Shown: positions 42,772-48,363 of the stretch, one piece after another
How the letters are laid out: each line of letters begins with the position of its first letter
How positions within the stretch are numbered: the stretch's first letter is position 1
From: Actinomyces oris
Lineage (GTDB): Bacteria; Actinomycetota; Actinomycetes; Actinomycetales; Actinomycetaceae
Length of the DNA stretch: 48,363 bases
NCBI RefSeq assembly: GCF_001929375.1
Contig: NZ_MSGO01000028.1
Span: 1-48,363 of the forward strand
Reading direction: 5' to 3'
Notes under the pieces: generated by a model
Seen by the model: the letters and a program-made list of their open reading frames with translations, nothing else
The model's database searches: none
What the model was told of the DNA's origin: nothing
Translations under genes and position numbers: made by a program

Positions 42772-44211
42772 TCAGATGCCGACCTCACCGCGGAGGAACA
42801 AGCCAATGTCCTCGACCTCCGCCGCGGCTGCATCCACCATCGCGACGATCTGAGCCTTGGAGACCCCCGCGCCCAGGCACCACGAGGCACGGGCGATGAT
42901 GTCACCACCGGTATCGGGCCGGGCCTTCAGCACCGAGTCACCTGCCTGAGGAGGGGCCTGACCAGTGGTGGCTGCGTCACTGATCGCCTCACCCATTCGG
43001 TCAGCGAAGCCCGTGCGCACACCCATCACATGACTGACCACGTTCCAGTCATTGGCAACCATCGGCGCCAGCACCCGGTCCAACGGGGTCATCCCGCTCC
43101 AGCGCGCCGTCACGATGAGCTCCGTCCCCTCGACCCCGACCACCAGCTCGCAGGCATCATCCCCGATCGGGATGATGACAGCATCGTCCTTCTCCAGGAA
43201 GTCGTAGTCGGGGTTCAACGCTTCCACCACGAGCGGGAGAGTCAGCGCAGGCAGCCGAGAGGGAACACGACCAAGGCCCCTCAGCCCGAACAGGTCCGCG
43301 ATGGCAGCCTCGGCCTGGCCGTCGTCAAGCATGTTCGACTCGGCAGGCTCGTTGGGACCATCGGACTCGTCACCTTCGGCGTGATCCGGTTCGTCGCGTT
43401 CCGCCTTGAGAGCCTCGAGCATGGCCCGTCCCAGCACCTCCTCCCGGCTACCCAACATCTCAGGCTGCCCAAGGACCTTCTCCATCGTGGCAGCGAAGAC
43501 GTCATGGATGCCCATCTCCACCGGGTCGAGGCCGTTGGCCTCGGCAATCCTGGAGGCCTGGGTCAGGAGCATGGAGGCACTGTCCATGTCGCTATCGAGG
43601 AGCACCCGGGCCCGCTCGACCAGCTGGCTCACGGCCTCGGCAGGTTCCCCGCCCAGCTCGGCCAGCAACTCCTCCGGGCTGTCGGGTATCGGGATCCCGG
43701 CGTCCTTGGCGAAGTCGTCAAAGCGTGTCTGCGGGAAAGTCTCCTCCAGGAACTCCTCGAAGAACATGCACGCGTCAATGGCCTCGCGCAGGTAGTGGCC
43801 GAGCTGGTCGTCAGTCATCCCAGCCGACACCGGCAGTGTGGAGGCAGCGCACAACAGCACCGAGTCATCCTCCGGCGAGTGGACGACATAGGCCCTCAGC
43901 ATGTCATCGTTGTCCGGACTGGCGTTCCAGGACTCGACGAGGATACACAGCGCCTCCAACATGTAAAACGGGGCCTTCGAATGCCATTGGATAGAGACGG
44001 TCAGGAGGTCGGGGACCACCTGGAACCTCAGGGCACTGTTGTCGGTCAGGCCCACGAGCGACCCATCCCAACTGACCATCGCGGGGACGTCGACACAGAT
44101 CAGGATCTCCTTGACCCGGGAGAGGGTCACCTTCGTCGGTCTGGGGGCGGCAGGCTTACGGGGTGTGGTGGACTGGCGGGTCTTGGCAGTCGGCTTCTTG
44201 CGGGGGGACAC
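42772..44211 (-). CDS. Double YbjN-domain protein, 479 aa
   Basis: A Lys/Arg/Pro-rich N-terminal tail (MSPRKKPTAKTRQSTTPRKP) is followed by one YbjN-like domain (about residues 30-165: RVKEILICVDVPAMVSWDG, LRFQVVPDLLTVSIQWHS, and helices ending FFEEFLEETFPQ). A helical, acidic linker leads to a second YbjN-like domain (about 330-479: LVVEALNPDYDFLEKDDAVI, then CLGAGVSKAQIVAMVDAAAA). The GTG start has AGGAG six bases upstream. The gene stands alone between two family A repeats in direct orientation, as the gene at 348-1979 does. Function is unknown. Confidence 0.75.
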   Translation of the reverse strand: MSPRKKPTAKTRQSTTPRKPAAPRPTKVTLSRVKEILICVDVPAMVSWDGSLVGLTDNSALRFQVVPDLLTVSIQWHSKAPFYMLEALCILVESWNASPDNDDMLRAYVVHSPEDDSVLLCAASTLPVSAGMTDDQLGHYLREAIDACMFFEEFLEETFPQTRFDDFAKDAGIPIPDSPEELLAELGGEPAEAVSQLVERARVLLDSDMDSASMLLTQASRIAEANGLDPVEMGIHDVFAATMEKVLGQPEMLGSREEVLGRAMLEALKAERDEPDHAEGDESDGPNEPAESNMLDDGQAEAAIADLFGLRGLGRVPSRLPALTLPLVVEALNPDYDFLEKDDAVIIPIGDDACELVVGVEGTELIVTARWSGMTPLDRVLAPMVANDWNVVSHVMGVRTGFADRMGEAISDAATTGQAPPQAGDSVLKARPDTGGDIIARASWCLGAGVSKAQIVAMVDAAAAEVEDIGLFLRGEVGI

Positions 44212-44361
44212 AGTTGCTCCTGTCGCTGATGGTGGTCACAGGCCTGTTGCTGGCGCAGGACGGTGGGAACGGAGGTACGCGCCTCCTGGTGCTGTAGGCC
44301 CGCACGGTAATGGTCGTCTCTGAGACGTGCATGAATCGACACACCAGTTCCGCATGCCGTT

Positions 44362-44517
44362 GTGTCACTCTGGGCGACTTTTCCTGACCGCACGCCGTTC
44401 GCGGAGGCTCTCCGCGCGCCGGGCGCTGCCACATCTGCACAGGTCAGAGCCAGTCTTCGAGGATCCGGCCAAGCTCGCGACCGCCAGCCGAGCTCGAAAA
44501 GTCGCCAATCGTGACAC
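44362..44517 (+). repeat. Family A repeat, copy A4 (156 bp)
   Basis: Ends GTGTCACTCTGGGCGACTTT and the complement of AAAAGTCGCCAATCGTGACA match with three mismatches over 22. The core is CATCTGCACAGGTCAGAGCC. GGATCCGGCCAAGCTCGCGA is identical in A3. It lies 150 bases upstream of the double-YbjN start. Confidence 0.85.
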
Positions 44518-44687
44518 TTTTCCACTGTGGCGTCTCGGCGACCGCCCCCTTCCAACTCCCCGCCGACCCACGGGTAGGCTGACGTGGAGCGCCGACGGTG
44601 TGCCGCGCAGGCGACCTTCCGGGGCGCCGCCGGCCACCTCCCAGCGCTTCCGCCTTTGCCTTCAAAGACCTGAGGAAGCCCGCCCCG

Positions 44688-47141
44688 ATGAGTGCCGTGC
44701 AGATCGTCTGTGTCGTCATCGTCGTCATTGCCACGACGATCGGTATCGCAGTTTTCGCACGCGCCTGTTTCACTATTGGCGCCCGCATGGCCGTGGGCCG
44801 CGCGGCCGCGCCGGAGCGCCTGCGCCCGGTCGGCAAGCGCCTGGCGCTCACACTGGGCGCGCTCGTGGGCCACACCGCCTTCAAGGGCCGCCCCTTCATC
44901 AAGGCCGCCCACTGGCTGGTCATGGTCTCCTTCCCGCTGCTGTTCCTCACGCTCGTGGCCGGCTACGGGCAGGTGCTGGGCGGGGCCGACTTCACGCTGC
45001 CGCTCATTGGGCACGCCTCCTGGTGGGCCTGGATCGTCGAGCCCATCGCCTGGCTGTCCACTTTCGGGATCGTGGGGCTGACGATCCTGCGCTGGCGCCT
45101 GACCCGGGCCGGCCGGGCCGCCCCGCCCTACGCACCGGACTCCGAGGGCGGCAAGCGTCCGCGCACCTCGCGCTTCGCCGGGTCGACGTCAGCCCAGGCG
45201 AAGTTCGTCGAGGCCACCATCATCGGCGTGGTCGCCTGCGTGCTGGCGCTGCGGATGCTGGAGCACGCCCGCCTGGCCGCCTCCCCCGACCCGGCGCAGC
45301 GGGCCCTGGCCTCCTGGACGCACTTCCCGCTGACGGCCTGGACCGGCCCGCTGCTCGCCCCCGTGAGCACCGGCGCCCTGGGCAACGCGATCCTCATCGT
45401 CGCCACCATCAAGGTGGTGCTGTCGATGACCTGGTTCGTCGTTGTGGGTCTGCAGCCCTCAATGGGTGTGGCCTGGCACCGGTTCCTGGCGATCCTCAAC
45501 GTCTACGCGCGCCGCGAGGTGGACGGCTCCAAGGCCCTGGGCCCGCTCCAGCCGCTCATGGTCGGCGACGAGCCCCTGACCGAGGCCACCATGGACGCGC
45601 TGGAGGAGGCCATGGAGGCCGCCGACTCCGGCGAGGGCCCTGAGGTGCGCCTGGGCGTGGGCCGCATCGAGGACTTCACCTGGAAGGGCCTGCTGGACTT
45701 CTCCACCTGCACCGAGTGCGGCCGCTGCCAGGACCTGTGCCCGGCGTGGAACACCGGTAAGCCCCTGTCCCCCAAGCTGTTCGTCATGGCACTGCGCGAC
45801 CACCACGCGGCGGCCGCCCCCTACCTGCGGGCCGCGAGCGCCCTGGGGGTCGAGCCCGACGACGTCACCGAGGAGATGGTGGCCTCCCGCCCGACTTCCG
45901 GTGGGCTGGTCGGCAGGGCGCTGGGCATGCACGACGGGCTGGCGCGCGAGACGAACCTGGGCCTGGAGCCGGGCACCGCCCACACCGGCGACGTGCTCGG
46001 CGCGCTGCTGGCAGCCAAGGCGGCCCCCACCGAGACGGGTGTGGCCACGCGGCCGGCGCCCCTGGCCGGGGAGGTCATCCCCGCCGACGTCCTGTGGGCC
46101 TGCACCACCTGCGGGGCCTGTGTGGACCAGTGCCCAGTGGATATCGAGCACGTCGACCACGTCGTCGACGTGCGCCGCCAGCAGGTGCTCATGGAGTCGG
46201 CCTTCCCCAAGGAGCTCGGCGGCATGTTCCGCAAGATGGAGTCCAAGGGGAACCCGTGGGGGCTGCCGGCGCGCAAGCGCCTGGACTGGGCCAAGAACCT
46301 GGACTTCGAGGTGCCGGTCATCGGCGACGACGTCGAGAGCGCCGCGGACGTCGACTACCTGTTCTGGGTGGGTTGCGCGGGCGCCTATGAGGACCGGGCC
46401 AAGAGGACGACGCGGGCGGTGGCCGAGCTGCTGCACACCGCGGGGGTGAGCTTCGCGGTGCTGGGCGACGCCGAGACCTGCACCGGCGACCCGGCTCGGC
46501 GCGCCGGCAACGAGATCCTCTACCAGATGCTCGCCGCGCAGAACGTGGAGACCCTGGGCGAGGTCGGGGCGCAGAGGATCGTGGTGACCTGCGCGCACTG
46601 CTTCAACACGATCTCGCGGGAGTACCCGCAGATCGGGGGCCGCTACGAGGTCGTCCACTACACCCAGCTGCTCAGCCGGCTCGTGCGCGAGGGCCGGCTG
46701 CGCCCGGCGCCGCCTCAGGCTGAAGCCCCGGCGGAGTCGTCGGGCGGGCAGGCCGCCGGCAAGGCGGCGGGCGAGCCGGCCATCCCGACGGTCACCTACC
46801 ATGACGCCTGCTACCTGGGCCGCCACAACCAGGTCTACTCCCCGCCGCGTGAGCTGCTGGAGGCGACCGGCGCGACCACGGTGGAGATGCCGCGCAGCCG
46901 CGAGCGGGGCTTCTGCTGCGGGGGTGGCGGCGCGCGCGCCTTCATGGAGGAGACGATTGGGACGCGCATCGCCGTGGAGCGCTCGCGCGAGGCCATCGGC
47001 ACTGGCGCGCAGGTGATCGCCACGGCCTGTCCTTTCTGCACGACGATGCTCTCCGACGGCGTCGCCTCCGAGGGCGCGGACGTGCGGGTCACGGACGTGG
47101 CCACCCTCATGCTGGAGGCCGTGCGCCGCGGAGGGGAGTAG
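44688..47141 (+). CDS. Membrane Fe-S oxidoreductase (HdrD/GlpC-like, Rv0338c-like)
   Basis: Five or six membrane helices (residues about 1-270, NarI-like) are followed by two 4Fe-4S motifs: CTECGRCQDLCPAW (C341, C344, C347, C351) and CTTCGACVDQCPVD (C472, C475, C478, C482). Two CCG domains follow: CTGDPARRAGNE with CAHCFNT, and YHDACYLGRHN with GFCCGGGG and ACPFCTTM. This is the layout of heterodisulfide-reductase-like enzymes, known in mycobacteria as an essential iron-sulfur reductase whose electron partner is not settled. The ATG at 44688 is chosen as the first before the helix; GAGGAAG lies about eleven bases upstream. It ends at a family E hairpin. Confidence 0.9.
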   Translation: MSAVQIVCVVIVVIATTIGIAVFARACFTIGARMAVGRAAAPERLRPVGKRLALTLGALVGHTAFKGRPFIKAAHWLVMVSFPLLFLTLVAGYGQVLGGADFTLPLIGHASWWAWIVEPIAWLSTFGIVGLTILRWRLTRAGRAAPPYAPDSEGGKRPRTSRFAGSTSAQAKFVEATIIGVVACVLALRMLEHARLAASPDPAQRALASWTHFPLTAWTGPLLAPVSTGALGNAILIVATIKVVLSMTWFVVVGLQPSMGVAWHRFLAILNVYARREVDGSKALGPLQPLMVGDEPLTEATMDALEEAMEAADSGEGPEVRLGVGRIEDFTWKGLLDFSTCTECGRCQDLCPAWNTGKPLSPKLFVMALRDHHAAAAPYLRAASALGVEPDDVTEEMVASRPTSGGLVGRALGMHDGLARETNLGLEPGTAHTGDVLGALLAAKAAPTETGVATRPAPLAGEVIPADVLWACTTCGACVDQCPVDIEHVDHVVDVRRQQVLMESAFPKELGGMFRKMESKGNPWGLPARKRLDWAKNLDFEVPVIGDDVESAADVDYLFWVGCAGAYEDRAKRTTRAVAELLHTAGVSFAVLGDAETCTGDPARRAGNEILYQMLAAQNVETLGEVGAQRIVVTCAHCFNTISREYPQIGGRYEVVHYTQLLSRLVREGRLRPAPPQAEAPAESSGGQAAGKAAGEPAIPTVTYHDACYLGRHNQVYSPPRELLEATGATTVEMPRSRERGFCCGGGGARAFMEETIGTRIAVERSREAIGTGAQVIATACPFCTTMLSDGVASEGADVRVTDVATLMLEAVRRGGE

Positions 47142-47151
47142 CCCACCCCGC

Positions 47152-47218
47152 CGAGCCGGGCATTTCTCGCGTAGCCCGACAGAATTTCTGTTGGGGGCCG
47201 CGAGAAATGCCCGGCTCG
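47152..47218. terminator. Family E hairpin, copy E2 (bidirectional terminator)
   Basis: Perfect 20-bp arms (47152-47171, CGAGCCGGGCATTTCTCGCG, and 47199-47218) lie between two convergent gene ends, as in copy E1. The loop differs and contains CAGAATTTCTG, again a short palindrome. Confidence 0.75.
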
Positions 47219-47227
47219 ATGCCGCGG

Positions 47228-47515
47228 TTATTTCTGTGTGCATGGGTTGCGTTTTGTGCACAGGGAGAGTCCGGGGTCAAGAGTGATATTCACTCGATAG
47301 TCCCACCCTCCAACGTTTCTCTCTCTGAAGAAGTTGATCTCTGGGATGGCTGGGGGTGGGTTGACTTCGAGGAGGGTCACTGTTCCCAGTCCCTCGATGT
47401 GTACGCTCTCGCCGAGCCGCAGCTCATAGTCCGGCTCCGCCGCATGGAACGGTTTCCACATCACCGTACCAACCCATTCGCGGTTCCTGGAGCGCAACGG
47501 CCCTGGGCGCAGCAT
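47228..47515 (-). CDS. Hypothetical small protein
   Basis: The 95-aa reading (from MLRPGPLRSRNREW) contains YELRLGESVHIEGLGTVTLL, a beta-rich pattern, and ends with a Cys-containing tail (SLCTKRNPCTQK). No family is recognised with confidence. Reading further upstream adds 16 residues that lie wholly inside the family B copy B5, so the original 5' end may have been cut or replaced by the insertion. No ribosome site is visible. It is probably a fragment or a weakly expressed gene. Confidence 0.45.
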   Translation of the reverse strand: MLRPGPLRSRNREWVGTVMWKPFHAAEPDYELRLGESVHIEGLGTVTLLEVNPPPAIPEINFFRERNVGGWDYRVNITLDPGLSLCTKRNPCTQK

Positions 47516-47521
47516 CCCGTG

Positions 47522-47598
47522 AGGCTTATTCGCAGCATCCGTCGAAGGTACTGTGACCTGCATAGATGCTAGCGTCGGCTAGTTCTGTGAATATGCCC
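47522..47598 (-). mobile_element. Family B MITE, copy B5 (77 bp)
   Basis: Ends AGGCTTATTCGCAG and CTGTGAATATGCCC match at 11 of 14, the most diverged copy. CCGTG flanks both sides (47517-47521 and 47599-47603). It lies between two minus-strand frames, giving the stop codon to one and the possible first codons to the other. Confidence 0.8.
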
Positions 47599-47992
47599 CC
47601 GTGTCTTGTGACAGGAGGGGGTAATGCCCTTCCTCGCCTCTTTGGGCGCTGGCGGGCAGGGGGGCGGTGGTGGTGCTCGGGTGGGTCCAGTACATCCAGC
47701 CGGCAAGGCCGATCACCACGGCCAGGCAGGCTCCTATGGTCCCGAGGAGGGCGCGTCGCACCGCGACACCACGCTTTCGCCATCCACCCACCTGCGGGGC
47801 GGACGCCGTTACGGGGACGCCGCCCTCGCTTCTAATGTCACTTTCACTGTCGTCGGCCACGAACCCACTCGCTTCCCTCAGCTTCAAGATGACATCATGA
47901 GGGCACCATCCGGAGCCTGAGGATCCCCTGTTTCTGGAATCATGTTCATTGTCGCGACCCCAATCCGAGAGCTCCGGAGAAAATACCTTCAT
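47579..47992 (-). CDS. Hypothetical single-pass membrane protein, 137 aa
   Basis: One hydrophobic helix is clear (RALLGTIGACLAVVIGLAGW, about residues 80-100), after a basic stretch (GGWRKRGVAVRR), so the N-terminal 75 residues should be cytoplasmic. The last six codons and the stop lie in the family B element, so the true C terminus has probably been replaced by the insertion. No good ribosome site precedes the ATG. No family is recognised. Confidence 0.5.
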   Translation of the reverse strand: MKVFSPELSDWGRDNEHDSRNRGSSGSGWCPHDVILKLREASGFVADDSESDIRSEGGVPVTASAPQVGGWRKRGVAVRRALLGTIGACLAVVIGLAGWMYWTHPSTTTAPLPASAQRGEEGHYPLLSQDTGAYSQN

Positions 47993-48363
47993 GATGAAGA
48001 ATACCGGCTCACCCCTTCTGCGGGCGTGAAATCCAGGTAGATATCATCGGCGGGACCGGACGGAGTACGGTGAGCGACGTCAGGCGATCCCGGGCGTCGT
48101 ATGAGGCACGTTGTTCTGGCGATTGACCAGCACAAGACTGGACTCGACGCCCGGGTCGATGGCAGGCCGGCACCCAGTCATGCGGTACGCGCCATGAGGT
48201 GGCGAACCCGGTGAGCCTCAATGGGGAGTTATGCCCGTGAGGACAGGGGCCTTGGTCCCTATGTGTTTGCTGATCGGCAGGTTAACTTTCGTGGTGTTCC
48301 CTGATTCCTACAAGGCTTCTCCCGGGGGCGCGATGCTGGTGCCTCCGGGGTTGGTGATTGGAG
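47993..48363. other. Non-coding right edge, possibly structured RNA or start of a mobile element
   Basis: No convincing gene is found; a 70-codon minus-strand frame (48009-48221) lacks support. The stretch from about 48070 (GTGAGCGACG) has several complementary pairs, such as GACTGG (about 48135) with CCAGTC (about 48175). Its composition shifts to lower G+C with long G-rich runs. It could be the 5' part of a group II intron, cut by the window edge, but I cannot show this. Confidence 0.25.

Noticed and set aside
42576-44517. Integron attC sites as the identity of family A
   Set aside because: The cassette-like layout is similar, but the GTTRRRY core sites and an integrase are not seen.
48009-48221. 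70-codon minus-strand frame near the right edge
   Set aside because: Lies in apparently structured DNA, with no ribosome site or family.

Overview
The window is high-GC actinobacterial DNA. Its gene set (a helicase next to Tad pilins, DUF4235, DUF4244, DUF4921, a Xi-class GST-like protein, an Rv0338c-like Fe-S reductase) and codon use fit an oral Actinomyces-type organism. This assignment is inference from gene content; there is no rRNA or other marker gene here. I see no tRNA, rRNA or CRISPR array and no complete transposase gene.

Layout. 1-2.4 kb: a single minus-strand gene with a C-terminal PH-like domain lies between two direct repeats. 2.4-15 kb: an MrfA-like DECH helicase, a heterodimeric ABC exporter pair, a convergent three-gene Tad pilin operon without its assembly ATPase, and a large SWIM-SNF2 helicase. 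15-19 kb: an N-terminally cut GPP34 gene, a CPA2 cation/proton antiporter, and a divergent DUF4921 gene. 18.8-22.5 kb is an accessory patch: a SMI1/KNR4 gene, a low-GC Imm5-like gene, a remnant of a glutathione-transferase gene cut next to a 77-bp element, a TacA/TacT-type toxin-antitoxin pair, and an intact Xi-class GST. 22.7-29.3 kb: a minus-strand cluster of a TPR protein, a 40-residue ORF, two YbjN proteins, a disordered protein and a zinc-ribbon protein, with no known system assigned. 29.8-33.5 kb: a single-gene DUF4011/SF1 helicase/nuclease. 33.6-38.1 kb: thiQ-thiP-thiB behind a clear TPP riboswitch. 38.6-40.6 kb: a YdcF-type membrane protein, an apparently leaderless TetR gene with two operators, and a small PH-like gene. 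40.6-44.5 kb: repeat-rich DNA with a small membrane protein, a DUF4235 protein and a double-YbjN protein. 44.7-47.1 kb: a large membrane Fe-S oxidoreductase. The right end is mostly non-coding and may be the start of a mobile or structured element.

The most notable layer is repetitive. Family B has five copies, each exactly 77 bp, with terminal inverted repeats and 5-bp target duplications (three perfect, two 4/5), so it behaves as a MITE. Family A (136-158 bp, inverted ends GTGTCAC...GTGACAC) occurs in pairs, in one orientation, around single minus-strand genes, twice in this window. A and B share an 18-bp core (GTCTGCGCAGGTCASAGC). Family C (about 50-80 bp) sits at gene boundaries and brackets the DUF4011 gene. 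Family E is a long perfect hairpin placed between convergent genes, probably a bidirectional terminator.

Working relations visible from the sequence: thiBPQ forms a thiamine/TPP importer controlled by the riboswitch; the two ABC half-transporters form one asymmetric exporter; the DUF1778/GNAT genes form one toxin-antitoxin unit; the SMI1 and Imm5 genes look like orphan immunity genes.
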